DNA of 64,000 nucleotides from [Flexibacter] sp. ATCC 35208. GTDB lineage: Bacteria > Bacteroidota > Bacteroidia > Chitinophagales > Chitinophagaceae. The notes beneath the pieces were generated by a model. It was not told the origin of the DNA and searched no databases. It saw only the letters and a program-made list of their open reading frames with translations. The stretch is from contig NZ_MTKN01000014.1 in assembly GCF_001975825.1 (NCBI RefSeq), positions 62,001-126,000 on the forward strand. Direction: 5' to 3'. The translations under genes and the position numbers were made by a program. This document shows positions 8,019-16,530 of this stretch, in pieces (within the stretch, counting starts at the first letter, position 1; each line of letters starts with the position of its first letter).

Positions 8019-10379
8019 ATGAAACGCCTTTTTCTAATTTGCTATATCATCGCAATTTGCTCGCCTGCCCTGGCGCAGGTCAGTGGCAAACTACAGGATG
8101 TGCAGGGGGCGCCGGTTCCTTTTGCAAATGTCATCATACTGAAAGCTGCAGATAGCAGTATTTTTAAAGGAGCCGTCTCTGATGAACAGGGAGGTTTTCT
8201 GATCGCTCAAGTGCCAGCGGGACAATATGTGCTCAGGATAAATGCGATTGGGTACGAGGGGGTAAATTTATCCCTGGATGGACCCCGAAATGTAGGCGTA
8301 CAGGTATTGCAGACTAACCGCCGGCAACTGGGGGAAGTGGTGATACGTGGTACGAAACCACTTTATCAGCAACAGGAACAGGGGATAGTAGTGAATGTAG
8401 AAAGCAGTATCCTCTCCAAAGGCAGTGCGGCATTGGAGGTGCTGGAACGTGCACCGGGTATTATCATCGATCATAGAAACAATAGTATTTCTATGAATGG
8501 AAAAAGTAGTGTGATGGTAATGCTGAATGGAAAGCTATTGCGTATGCCCATTACACAGGTAGTAGCCTTGCTGAGAGGAATGCGGGCGGACGATGTGGAA
8601 AAGATCGAGCTGCTCACTACACCGGGTGCAGGTTATGATGCAGAAGGTGATGGCGGCATTATCAATATTGTTTTAAAGAAGAACAGCAATGTCGGTTTGA
8701 ATGGTAGTGTGAGCGCTACTGCGGGCTATGGCTGGGGAGAGAAAGCAGGTACGAGTGTACAACTGGGATATAATAAGTGGTATGGTTCCTACAGTTATAA
8801 TCATAACAGGAGTAATGCGAACTGGCATGCGATCGGTACAGCTGTAGAACCTTTATATGGAGGGTTGACCTATTCTGATGTAACAGGTGTGATGCAGCCT
8901 GTGGAGAACAGTCATACCGCCAGAGTCGGTTTTGATTCCAAACATATGGGCGGTAGTTTGCTGTTTGGATATAGTCAAACGCATCTGCATAATATCAATA
9001 CCGGCATGTTTAATGTACTGCCTGATTCTATCTTATACAATCATGTAGATGTCAATGAATACATGAAATGGAAGAATACGATTGCGGATTTCTATGTGGA
9101 AGGAAAGCACCTGAATGTAAGCCTGGATTACCTGCGCTATACAATGGATCGCCCCAGCAAAGCGGTGAATTCATTTGTAAATCTGAAAGGAGAAGAGATT
9201 GGGAATAACGATACCTTGTTTGCACCGATACAGGAAGGGTATGCACATACATTGATACAGGTAGGTGTGGTGAAACTGGATTATAAAGCGCAGCTCAGTG
9301 ATAAATTGAAATTGGAAGCAGGTGTAAAAGGTAGTTATAACCGTACGGAAAGTGCATCGGGTATTAAAAGCCTGGTAGATGGTGAATATGTAACTGGTAA
9401 GGATGCAACGAATGATGGGGTGATGAGAGAAATAATCGGGGCGGGCTATGCGTCCCTGAAATGGCAGCTGGATTCTACGACTGCATTGACAGTGGGTAGC
9501 AGGTATGAATATGCCGATACGCGGTTGACAACTGTTCGTAAGATGGGAAAACTGTTTCCTGCCATTGCTTTTAATAAAGCATTCCCGGGCGGACATGAAT
9601 TGTTTATCACTTACAATAAGCGAATCACCCGGCCAGTTTATACAGATCTGGCTTCTTATAAATCTTATACAGGACCTAATTCTTATGAATCAGGCAATCC
9701 TTCATTGATACCTACTATCACGAATATTTTTAAAATAGGATACAATTATAAAGGCTATTCATTTTCGATCTTAGCCAGTAGAGATGATCATCCTATCGTA
9801 CGCTGGCAGATGACGGAAACACCGGATAGTGCAGTGTTGATAGTGTCTTCACAAAATATGTTGTGGCAGAATAACCTGGTGTTTCAGGCAGGTATACCTG
9901 TGAAGGTGACAGATTGGTGGAGTATGAATTACAGTCTGCTGGCCGCCTACAGGCAATTTAAATTGGATTATACGCGAAAGCCGGCGCAGAAAGGATACTT
10001 TACGTGGAGTGTGAATTTCAGTGAACAATTTAAGTTTCAAAAAGGGTGGTCTGGTGAATTGTCCGGTTTTTACTGGGGTCCTTCTTATGATGGGTCTAAG
10101 AAGGTAGGTAGTTTTGGAGAAGTGAACGTAGGTGTGAAAAAAGAGATGGGGAAAGGCACTTTGCAGTTTGCGGTAGAGGATGTATTTTCCAGTATGCATA
10201 TTCCATTTTCTTTTGGTCAATTGACAGAGGAGGCGCATGATTTAAAATCGAAAGTGGTGTATAGTGCGGAGTCCAGTTATTTTCCGGTGATGAAACTGAC
10301 CTATTTCAGGGCATTTGGTGGGACGAAACAAAGCCACAAGGAGGGCGGGGCAAAGGAAGAGCAGGAACGAATAAATTAG
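8019..10379 (+). CDS. TonB-dependent-receptor-like outer-membrane beta-barrel protein
   Basis: About 786 residues. I prefer the ATG at 8019 over the upstream TTG because it begins a clean signal peptide (MKRLFLICYIIAICSPALAQ). Order: carboxypeptidase-like regulatory domain (about 20-105; VSGKLQDVQGAPVPFANVI), plug domain (about 110-215; APGIIIDHRNNSISMNGKSS, LTTPGAGYDAEGDGGIINIV), then a long barrel of the PF14905 type with repeated aromatic strands. It is related to TonB-dependent receptors but lacks an obvious SusD partner, so its ligand is unknown. It is divergent from the orphan kinase, which may once have controlled it. Confidence 0.88.
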   Translation: MKRLFLICYIIAICSPALAQVSGKLQDVQGAPVPFANVIILKAADSSIFKGAVSDEQGGFLIAQVPAGQYVLRINAIGYEGVNLSLDGPRNVGVQVLQTNRRQLGEVVIRGTKPLYQQQEQGIVVNVESSILSKGSAALEVLERAPGIIIDHRNNSISMNGKSSVMVMLNGKLLRMPITQVVALLRGMRADDVEKIELLTTPGAGYDAEGDGGIINIVLKKNSNVGLNGSVSATAGYGWGEKAGTSVQLGYNKWYGSYSYNHNRSNANWHAIGTAVEPLYGGLTYSDVTGVMQPVENSHTARVGFDSKHMGGSLLFGYSQTHLHNINTGMFNVLPDSILYNHVDVNEYMKWKNTIADFYVEGKHLNVSLDYLRYTMDRPSKAVNSFVNLKGEEIGNNDTLFAPIQEGYAHTLIQVGVVKLDYKAQLSDKLKLEAGVKGSYNRTESASGIKSLVDGEYVTGKDATNDGVMREIIGAGYASLKWQLDSTTALTVGSRYEYADTRLTTVRKMGKLFPAIAFNKAFPGGHELFITYNKRITRPVYTDLASYKSYTGPNSYESGNPSLIPTITNIFKIGYNYKGYSFSILASRDDHPIVRWQMTETPDSAVLIVSSQNMLWQNNLVFQAGIPVKVTDWWSMNYSLLAAYRQFKLDYTRKPAQKGYFTWSVNFSEQFKFQKGWSGELSGFYWGPSYDGSKKVGSFGEVNVGVKKEMGKGTLQFAVEDVFSSMHIPFSFGQLTEEAHDLKSKVVYSAESSYFPVMKLTYFRAFGGTKQSHKEGGAKEEQERIN

Positions 10380-10621
10380 TAGCTTTGTCATACTATGACA
10401 GCGTATCAAACCTACCGTATATTCGAATCGCGTGAAGTGGCTGTAGCGGTTTTTTTAGTGCCTTACTACTATCACAGCATTTGCTGATTCGCATCATCAG
10501 TCAATGATAAACAATATTTTATCTTAGTGAACATTCTTCTACTACTATAGGGTAGGAAATAGGTATGCGTAAACAAGACCTCCTTATAAAGACGGTAAAT
10601 TGGAAGAGTGATGAAAATGCG

Positions 10622-10651
10622 GCCCCGGACTGATTACCCGGGGCTTTTTTT
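10622..10651 (+). terminator. Rho-independent terminator
   Basis: GC-rich stem GCCCCGG / CCGGGGC, loop ACTGATTA, then eight T. It probably ends transcription from the barrel-protein gene, 240 bp upstream, or from a short unit beginning at the TAGCTTTG box at 10380. Confidence 0.8.
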
Positions 10652-11331
10652 CACATAGCCACTTCCAGTAGCAGGATGATGGCATCACTCGACAACGCCT
10701 CCATTTCTATTGCATCTACATCCCACAAAGCAAGCCCATCGCCATTATGCAGCAGTCTGTACTGCACTTCAAAAGCCCCTTCTATATTAAATACGAATAC
10801 CCCTTTGGCCTTATCTTTTAGTGGGTAGGTGGTTTCAGCCCTGCCATTGAATTTTCCGATAGACAAGGAATAGGTGTCATTATTGATGAGTGTGTGCAGC
10901 TGATCTTTATGGCTGAGGTCAAAAGTGGTCAATGTAGCTGACGTTGCTATTGGGGTTTTGATCCATAATTGCAGGAACTTCACTAAGTCATTTTCGTATG
11001 GATTACGTACTTCGAATGTAGTACCCCGTGTGAGGTGTAGCACCTGTACCTGCCCCGCTTCCAGCAAACCATTATGTCCGTCATTAGTAGAGACGGTGAT
11101 GGCGCCTACAACAGGTAGCAGGATAATGTCAGAAGCTGTTTCGATTTCCATACGAAAACCATTGCCACCAGCTAATACATCTTCATTCAGTACATAGAGT
11201 GCACCAAACGGCTGTTTGTGTTCATTGAAATACCTGCCGAAGTTGAATGTATTGTATGTACGGAACCAAGGCATTTCGTTGTAGCCGCGTTCATCAGACA
11301 GGTACATTTTTCCTTTTGATTGTGGTATCAT
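10651..11331 (-). CDS. Pirin-like bicupin protein lacking the usual metal ligands
   Basis: A 226-residue protein resembling bacterial pirins of the YhhW/quercetinase type: DERGYNEMPWFRTYNTFNFG and FGALYVLNEDVLAGGNGF match the N-terminal pirin signature. In active pirins the next segment has the metal-binding HPH and later H-E residues. Here that stretch reads FRMEIETASDIILLP, without histidines, so iron binding and quercetin-2,3-dioxygenase activity look unlikely. It overlaps the upstream gene (11328-11822) by 4 nt, so the two form an operon. The role may be structural or regulatory. Confidence 0.75.
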   Translation of the reverse strand: MIPQSKGKMYLSDERGYNEMPWFRTYNTFNFGRYFNEHKQPFGALYVLNEDVLAGGNGFRMEIETASDIILLPVVGAITVSTNDGHNGLLEAGQVQVLHLTRGTTFEVRNPYENDLVKFLQLWIKTPIATSATLTTFDLSHKDQLHTLINNDTYSLSIGKFNGRAETTYPLKDKAKGVFVFNIEGAFEVQYRLLHNGDGLALWDVDAIEMEALSSDAIILLLEVAM

Positions 11332-11822
11332 GATTGAATAGAATAAATACTTAGGAATGGTTGCATAGAGAACATTTCTGTGAGTGTTTCACCATTCTCC
11401 GGTTCGTTGTTAATAGTGACCAGCAGCTGATTGCTGATGGTGTTATGCCAGGTGAGCGGTTCAGAAATGAAGTTCACCGCTACCTGGTGTTTCTTTTTAT
11501 CTGTGATGTCAGAGTTGACGATTTCGAACTTGAAAATTTTGAATGGTAAAAATGTTTTACCAATGTTGTTAGTGATATCAGGTACTCTGCCATTCAGTTG
11601 TTTGAGGTAGCCGATGATGGCAGGTGTAACGAGAAAATGGATCCTGTCTGCATTAGGAACATTAGCGATGAGTTCAGCGAAGGTGTTGTACTTTTTTTCA
11701 GGATTGAATGTTTGTGCCTGCAGGAGGTATTCATACCAGGAGCCTTCGAAGAGCATTTGATCCCATGGTTTGGTATTCGATGCATCAATGAGTTTGCGAT
11801 ATATGAGGCGGATGGTCTTCAT
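11328..11822 (-). CDS. Hypothetical protein (164 aa), co-translated with the pirin-like gene
   Basis: I do not recognise the family. No signal peptide or membrane segment is visible; composition suggests a small mixed alpha/beta soluble protein. Its TGA overlaps the ATG of the pirin-like gene, so the two are translationally coupled and probably work together. It begins MKTIRLIYRKLIDASNTKPWD. The terminator at 11862-11887 separates it from the dioxygenase gene upstream. Confidence 0.65.
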   Translation of the reverse strand: MKTIRLIYRKLIDASNTKPWDQMLFEGSWYEYLLQAQTFNPEKKYNTFAELIANVPNADRIHFLVTPAIIGYLKQLNGRVPDITNNIGKTFLPFKIFKFEIVNSDITDKKKHQVAVNFISEPLTWHNTISNQLLVTINNEPENGETLTEMFSMQPFLSIYSIQS

Positions 11823-11861
11823 TGTTACTGTAGTTATAAGCGGAGGTATCCTTATTAAAAA

Positions 11862-11887
11862 GAGCGTGCATCTTTGGATACACGCTC
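11862..11887 (-). terminator. Terminator after the intradiol dioxygenase gene
   Basis: Imperfect 11-bp stem GAGCGTGCATC / GATACACGCTC with loop TTTG and a U-tract in the minus-strand sense (AAAAA on the plus strand). It is related in sequence to the stems at 3833 and 40880. Confidence 0.75.
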
Positions 11888-11898
11888 ATACGATGAAT

Positions 11899-12654
11899 TT
11901 ATGCAGCGACGTAGATGGTGTGTGTCAGTGTATAGCCGGCCGAGACACTACCAGTTACAGTAGCGAGTTCATTGGCAAGGGAGTCACTGAATATCGAGTC
12001 GGCAGTGTTGGATGTATCCTGCGTACCGTGTGCTTTGTAGTCAGTAGCAGTGGTGTACACCGTGTTACAAACATCAGCAGGGAACGCGATCTGAGTGATG
12101 AGCAGAGAAGTACCGCTGCTATTGTACACATGCACATGAATGTGTGGCGCTCTGCCTGAATACCAGCCTGGGAAGATACTGGTGAAAGTAACTAATCCGC
12201 TGGAGTCAGTAGTCTGACGTCCTCTCAGGAAGTGAGAAGAGGTATAGTCAACACTGGAATATCCACCACCGGGGTTTACTACATATTCAGAATAGTAGCC
12301 CACAGCGGTGCAATGCCATATATCTACCAGTGCACCGGAGAGTGCAGCACAACTGTTCTTTGTATTGGCGATGGTGATTTTCACAGTGAGTGGCACACCG
12401 GCCTGACTATCGACAATGTTACTTCTTACATAGGAAGATGGGCTTTTGGTAGGATATGGTCCTGCTGTTTCAGTAGCTGTGACAGTGCAGGATGTAGTTG
12501 TACTTCCAGTGTTGGTAGTGGTGCTGTCAGTGGTAGTACCGTCTGTGCTGGTAGTCGTATCTGTGTCTTTTCCGCAGGACGATACAGCCAGTGGGGCAAC
12601 GGCTGCTAAACCTAAAGCAGCGAGGGTGTTTTTCAAGAAGATTTTTCTTTCCAT
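11899..12654 (-). CDS. Intradiol ring-cleavage dioxygenase-like lipoprotein
   Basis: 251 residues. The N terminus is a lipoprotein signal with lipobox VSSC (about residues 24-27); residues about 28-56 form a Thr/Ser/Asp-rich linker. The rest is the intradiol dioxygenase fold (protocatechuate 3,4-dioxygenase superfamily), which uses non-heme Fe(III) bound by two Tyr and two His. Visible ligands: Tyr in the HCTAVGYYSEY region, then Tyr and two His in GWYSGRAPHIHVHV. The envelope location sets it apart from cytosolic catechol dioxygenases; a role in processing plant or humic aromatics outside the inner membrane is inferred. It is followed by its own terminator. Confidence 0.88.
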   Translation of the reverse strand: MERKIFLKNTLAALGLAAVAPLAVSSCGKDTDTTTSTDGTTTDSTTTNTGSTTTSCTVTATETAGPYPTKSPSSYVRSNIVDSQAGVPLTVKITIANTKNSCAALSGALVDIWHCTAVGYYSEYVVNPGGGYSSVDYTSSHFLRGRQTTDSSGLVTFTSIFPGWYSGRAPHIHVHVYNSSGTSLLITQIAFPADVCNTVYTTATDYKAHGTQDTSNTADSIFSDSLANELATVTGSVSAGYTLTHTIYVAA

Positions 12655-13037
12655 GGCACGATGTTTAATTAAATATTTGTATTGGTCGATTTTGTAAATG
12701 TATCTACAATCGTGATTGGAAGAGAGTTTTGTCGGTAAAGGATGGAATTGTTGAGGTAAATTAAAAGGTCTTTTTTACGTTAAAAAAAAGTAACCGGTTA
12801 AGATTAAACTTTCGGATTCTTAACTGGTCTAAGGGCGATTTTATATAAAATAAGTCTTTATAAATCGCAGTGCATTGTCTGAAAAAATGCGGGTAATGAT
12901 TTCATGTGGTGAAATCTGATTATAAGTTTTGTAATGAGAGGTGAAAAATAAAGGTGGATTTATTGGCGGGGTGGTCACTAAAGGTTAGAATTTAGGTTGT
13001 ACCCACGAAAAGTACAACAGATAATATGTTTTGTCAA
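12655..13037. other. Intergenic region between divergent units
   Basis: About 380 bp of AT-rich DNA. It holds an inverted repeat near 12797-12825 (GTTAAGA ... TCTTAAC). I see no gene or clear coding remnant. Confidence 0.4.
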
Positions 13038-13068
13038 TTGACAGTAGCAGTTTAGGGAGTTAGCTTTG
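13038..13068 (+). promoter_or_regulatory. Candidate Bacteroidota promoter for the Dps operon
   Basis: TTGACA (13038-13043), a 17-bp spacer, then TAGCTTTG (13061-13068), which matches the TTG / TAnnTTTG consensus. It is the only good match in the 600-bp gap and would transcribe the 58-codon ORF, the 100-aa gene and dps. Confidence 0.55.
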
Positions 13069-13073
13069 TTTCA

Positions 13074-13250
13074 ATGGAAAAATGTTCATTCCTTCCTTTA
13101 TTCATACAGTGGAGCTTGATTGCAATTGGCCGTTTCTGTCAAGGAGCGGCCTTCCGTGTTTGGACAAAAATGCTTAATATAGCATACTGTTTGAAGTTTC
13201 CCCTGTTCCTGCGGAAGAATGTGAATATGCTCACTTTGTTAAATATTTAA
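13074..13250 (+). CDS. Possible 58-aa leader or small protein
   Basis: An ATG 5 nt after the TAGCTTTG box opens a 58-codon frame (starting MEKCSFLPLFIQWSLIAIGR) that stops 3 nt before the next ATG at 13254. It is Cys-, Phe- and Leu-rich, with no recognised family. Its placement, exactly filling the space between promoter and next gene, suggests a translated leader. It could equally be a chance open frame. Confidence 0.3.
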   Translation: MEKCSFLPLFIQWSLIAIGRFCQGAAFRVWTKMLNIAYCLKFPLFLRKNVNMLTLLNI

Positions 13251-13253
13251 TTT

Positions 13254-13556
13254 ATGGAACACCAATTGCACTACGATACTGTTATCAATGCTATTGCCGC
13301 TTTGAAGAAAAAAGGCTTTACTGTTGATTTTAACATGGAAGACAATTACATCGTATCGTCAGAGGATAAGATTCATGTGGATGATTTCAGTATCGTGGAT
13401 GTGTACAGGTATGAGGGTAATTCGGATCCGTCGGACGAGGCAGCGGTATATGCTATTGAGTGTAAAAATGGCCTGAAAGGTATACTTGTATCGGGTTATG
13501 GCCCATCGGCAGATACTTTGACAACAGAAATGCTACAGAAATTAAGGATTAAGTAA
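13254..13556 (+). CDS. Small Bacteroidota protein (100 aa) in operon with dps
   Basis: A short cytoplasmic protein of a family restricted, as far as I recall, to Bacteroidota and often mislabelled phosphoribosylpyrophosphate synthetase. At 100 residues it cannot be that enzyme and shows no PRPP-binding motif. Visible conserved features: an N-terminal helix with ALKKKGFTVDFN, then VDDFSIVDVYRYEGNSDPSDE and a C-terminal KGILVSGYGPSAD segment. It sits 18 bp upstream of dps, so a stress-related role is inferred from context. Function unknown. Confidence 0.75.
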   Translation: MEHQLHYDTVINAIAALKKKGFTVDFNMEDNYIVSSEDKIHVDDFSIVDVYRYEGNSDPSDEAAVYAIECKNGLKGILVSGYGPSADTLTTEMLQKLRIK

Positions 13557-13574
13557 AATATAAACAATTTTGAT

Positions 13575-14045
13575 ATGAAAGCTAATATTGGAATCAGCGA
13601 AAAGAACACGCAAGCTGTTGCCCTTATCTTAAATCAATTACTGGCAGATGAACAGGTGTTATTTGCGAAGACCCGCAATTATCATTGGAACATCGAGAGC
13701 CCTAGTTTTATGGAGTTGCATAAGTTGTATGAGAGACTGTACACTGAACTGGCGGAAACGATTGATGAGGTAGCGGAGCGTGTACGTAAGATTGGACATT
13801 ATGCCGAAGGCCGTCTGGCAGATTATCTGAAACTGGCTAACCTGCAGGAAGGGGATTATACGAATGATCAGAATACCCAGATCAGGAATTTGCTGGATGA
13901 CCATGAGACGCTTATTCGTGGCGTGCGTGCGCATATAGAGAAGGTGGAGGATGAGTATAAGGATACGGGTACTGCCGATTTCCTGACAGGTGTGTTGAAG
14001 GAGCATGAGGAGTGGGCATGGTTCCTGCGTTCTTATTTGAAATAA
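13575..14045 (+). CDS. dps: Dps-family DNA-protection ferritin
   Basis: 156 residues, the normal Dps length. Dps forms a 12-subunit shell that oxidises and stores iron using H2O2 and so protects DNA in stationary phase or oxidative stress. Inter-subunit ferroxidase ligands are visible: His37 (NYHWN), His49, Asp64 and Glu68 (ETIDEVAER). It is second in a short operon after the 100-aa protein and ends at a strong terminator. Confidence 0.93.
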   Translation: MKANIGISEKNTQAVALILNQLLADEQVLFAKTRNYHWNIESPSFMELHKLYERLYTELAETIDEVAERVRKIGHYAEGRLADYLKLANLQEGDYTNDQNTQIRNLLDDHETLIRGVRAHIEKVEDEYKDTGTADFLTGVLKEHEEWAWFLRSYLK

Positions 14046-14062
14046 GTGAAATTAATTATGTT

Positions 14063-14099
14063 AAACGCTTTTGTCTTTTAGGGGCAAAAGCGTTTTTTT
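14063..14099 (+). terminator. Rho-independent terminator after dps
   Basis: Stem AAACGCTTTTG / CAAAAGCGTTT with an 11-nt loop and seven T. Confidence 0.85.
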
Positions 14100-14247
14100 A
14101 ATGCCCTCAAATTGTGGAAAATCTCCTCCATTGAGTTGTGTAATATTATCTTTATTTTATTGCATGTGTTTATATGGTGTTAATTTTGTATTTAAATTAT
14201 GCTTGGTTTGAAAATTGAACTAATGCTATTTTTTATACATATGTACT

Positions 14248-14604
14248 ATGATAGAGATTCAGCAGATAAATGAACGGATAGCGGCAGAACATTACAATGA
14301 TGCGAACAGTTGTTTCGAACTGCGTATGATGTTGATGGATGCGGCATCATTACTTACCGCGAAGCAAATCTCTAATCTTCGACAGGGCAGGGACCCTCAC
14401 GTCTCCATGATCTTATTACAGGCATTCAGGAATGTAAAGCAATATTACTTTCTACTGGAAAAAACCAAAGACATGGATCTGGCGTGTTATAACAAAACAA
14501 AAGATGCAGTAGTAGCTGAATTAGATAGTTTATGCCAACAGTTGAAAGGAAATGTATTCCAACTTCCTGAAGAAAATATCTCCGCTTTAAAAATTGCTCA
14601 GTAA
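14248..14604 (+). CDS. Hypothetical protein (118 aa)
   Basis: Not recognised. A small, apparently all-helical soluble protein (MIEIQQINERIAAEHYNDAN; QAFRNVKQYYFLLEKTKDMD). It lies between two terminators, so it is its own transcription unit. The 200-bp AT-rich region ahead of it shows no clear promoter box. Confidence 0.65.
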   Translation: MIEIQQINERIAAEHYNDANSCFELRMMLMDAASLLTAKQISNLRQGRDPHVSMILLQAFRNVKQYYFLLEKTKDMDLACYNKTKDAVVAELDSLCQQLKGNVFQLPEENISALKIAQ

Positions 14605-14608
14605 CTTA

Positions 14609-14638
14609 ATGCCGCAAATTTTTGCGGCATTTTTATTA
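14609..14638 (+). terminator. Rho-independent terminator
   Basis: Stem ATGCCGCAA / TTGCGGCAT with a short A/T loop followed by TTTTTATT. Confidence 0.8.
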
Positions 14639-14648
14639 AACTGGAATT

Positions 14649-15491
14649 ATGAAAATAGGATGGGCAGGACTTGGTAACATGGGTAAACCTATGGTGAAGA
14701 ACCTGGTAAAGGCAGGATTTGATGTGAAGGTGTATAACCGCACGGTAGCTAAGGCAAATGAATTTGCAAAGGAAACAGGTGTGAAGGTAGCTGCTACACT
14801 GGCGGAACTTGTGAAGGATGTAGATTGTGTTATTACGATGGTGTCGGATGATGCAGCGTTGAAGGAGATCTGGGATCAGTTGCTGGCGGCACCGTTACCT
14901 GATGGGTTACTGGCGATTGATATGAGTACAGTATCTCCGGATACGACGAAGGCAATGGCGGCTCGTGTCAGAGAGAAGGGGATTGCTTACCTGGATGCGC
15001 CTGTATCGGGGAGTGTAAAACCTGCGGAAGATCGTCAGTTGATAATATTGGTAGGAGGGAATGAGGCGGATTTTGAAAGGGCGAAACCGGTGTTTGATAG
15101 TTTGGGTAAGTCGGCTACGTTGTTGGGGGATAATGGTGCGGGGAACTATGCGAAACTGGCTATCAATGCGTTTCTGGGTATTACAGTGCAGGGATTGGCA
15201 GAGGCGGTGATATTTGCTCAAAAGCATGGTATAGGACCAGATAAGTTGTTACCATTAATAAATGAAGGTGGTGTAGGGAGTGGGATTACGAAGATAAAGA
15301 CACCGGGGATTATTAATGGGAATTTTGCACCAGCGTTTGCATTGAAGTTGTTGGCAAAGGATATCAGGTTGGCGAGAGAGCAGGGAATGGATACGCCGGC
15401 AGGGGTGACATTGAATGAGGCGCTGGAGGGTGCGGTGAAGGAAGGATTGGGAGATGAGGATATGATTGCGATATTGAAGTATTTAGGATGA
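14649..15491 (+). CDS. NAD(P)-dependent beta-hydroxyacid dehydrogenase (3-hydroxyisobutyrate dehydrogenase family)
   Basis: 280 residues. N-terminal Rossmann domain with GLGNMG (residues 7-12) and an Arg (YNRT) that favours NADP(H). DAPVSGSVKPAED is the substrate-binding signature, and the catalytic Lys lies in GNYAKLAINAFLG (about residue 171). The C-terminal helical domain completes the fold. Relatives reduce succinic semialdehyde/glyoxylate or oxidise 3-hydroxyisobutyrate; the GxVSGSVxPAxxxQL pattern fits the GLYR/GHB-type subgroup. Start codon 10 bp after the upstream terminator. Confidence 0.9.
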   Translation: MKIGWAGLGNMGKPMVKNLVKAGFDVKVYNRTVAKANEFAKETGVKVAATLAELVKDVDCVITMVSDDAALKEIWDQLLAAPLPDGLLAIDMSTVSPDTTKAMAARVREKGIAYLDAPVSGSVKPAEDRQLIILVGGNEADFERAKPVFDSLGKSATLLGDNGAGNYAKLAINAFLGITVQGLAEAVIFAQKHGIGPDKLLPLINEGGVGSGITKIKTPGIINGNFAPAFALKLLAKDIRLAREQGMDTPAGVTLNEALEGAVKEGLGDEDMIAILKYLG

Positions 15492-15681
15492 TCTCTCTCA
15501 TTGCCGGCTTTGAGGCTAAACCGGAATGCACCTGTTGATGTTTTGGATACAACAAATTTTCCTATGATATAAGGTTTTTTAAAGTGGAGGGGTTATGTAA
15601 CTAATTAACCTACATATACATGTGGCGGGGTGAACAATATCCCTTTTGAGGATGTTAACTTTGACTAAATTACACCCCGAC

Positions 15682-16413
15682 ATGAAAACCTTACGCAATT
15701 TGATGCTGATCGCCCTATTGGCGGTAGCCTGTAAAACCACCCGGGATGGGTATGGTAGCAACGAGCCGTTGGACAAAGTTTATAACAGGTCCATTAACCA
15801 GGCGATGATCGCAGACACCACCAAAACAATCGACACGCTGCAGACGATCACTGCAGGGAATCCTGTACTACAATGGAAGACGATTAACGGACAACAGTAT
15901 GTGTTGATGGGTACTTTTATGAAGTATCCTAATAGCTTTCCTCCCGGAGATTCGATCAATAATAGTTGGGGAGAGATGTGGCTTTTCATTCCCAACCAGA
16001 TGAAGTACAGGTTGGGAAGTACTTTTTCACCAACTTCTGATACATTGTTGCGTTTGAGCCAGATGCTGGGGTTACCGCCAGTGAATGGTAATAAGTATAT
16101 CGCACAGGTATGGGTACCGGCGGGTAAGTTGTATAGACCAGCGGGTAATCCGGATGTGACGACGACGCATGCGGGTCCGGTATTGTCAGCGGGAGTGTCG
16201 GAGGAGTATAAGGCGTGGTTTAACGGGTATATTATTTCATCTTATTTTCAGCCGCTGGCGCCAGGTGGCGCGCATTATCCATGGACGAGGATGGGGTATA
16301 CATATGATTGGAATCCGAGGGTGAATAGAGTGGGGGTGAGTGAGTTTGTGTTGCCGAAGGGGTGTGGGATATGGGTGGAGAAGATGACGACGGCGGGCGG
16401 GTTTTTTAAGTAA
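15682..16413 (+). CDS. Hypothetical lipoprotein (243 aa)
   Basis: The ATG at 15682 gives a clean lipoprotein signal (MKTLRNLMLIALLAVACKTT, Cys at residue 17), so I prefer it to the TTG at 15646. The box TAACTTTG at 15656-15663 looks like a promoter -7 element shortly ahead of the start. The mature part is rich in Trp, Pro and Gly (MWLFIPNQMKYRLG; WNPRVNRVGVSEFVLPKG) and is probably beta-structured. No family recognised; an outer-membrane or periplasmic protein is inferred. It ends at a good terminator. Confidence 0.7.
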   Translation: MKTLRNLMLIALLAVACKTTRDGYGSNEPLDKVYNRSINQAMIADTTKTIDTLQTITAGNPVLQWKTINGQQYVLMGTFMKYPNSFPPGDSINNSWGEMWLFIPNQMKYRLGSTFSPTSDTLLRLSQMLGLPPVNGNKYIAQVWVPAGKLYRPAGNPDVTTTHAGPVLSAGVSEEYKAWFNGYIISSYFQPLAPGGAHYPWTRMGYTYDWNPRVNRVGVSEFVLPKGCGIWVEKMTTAGGFFK

Positions 16414-16455
16414 ACGCGCGTTTAGCCTCTATAGATATTTCCCCTTTTTTTACCG

Positions 16456-16491
16456 AAAAAAGCTTTTGCCATCATGGTAAAAGCTTTTTTT
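16456..16491 (+). terminator. Rho-independent terminator
   Basis: Stem AAAAAAGCTTTTGCC / GGTAAAAGCTTTTTT with loop ATCAT and a T-run, separating the lipoprotein gene from the exporter gene. Confidence 0.8.
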
Positions 16492-16510
16492 CGCTGAAAG
16501 CAGGTTAATT

Positions 16511-16527
16511 TCGTGATTTAATCACGA
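16511..16527. promoter_or_regulatory. Palindromic operator candidate in front of the MFS exporter
   Basis: TCGTGATT-T-AATCACGA, a perfect 8-bp dyad, ends 3 nt before the ATG of the exporter and overlaps a weak TAATTTCG promoter-like box. Its position suits a TetR- or MarR-type repressor, but no such gene is adjacent. Confidence 0.6.
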
Positions 16528-16530
16528 GCT

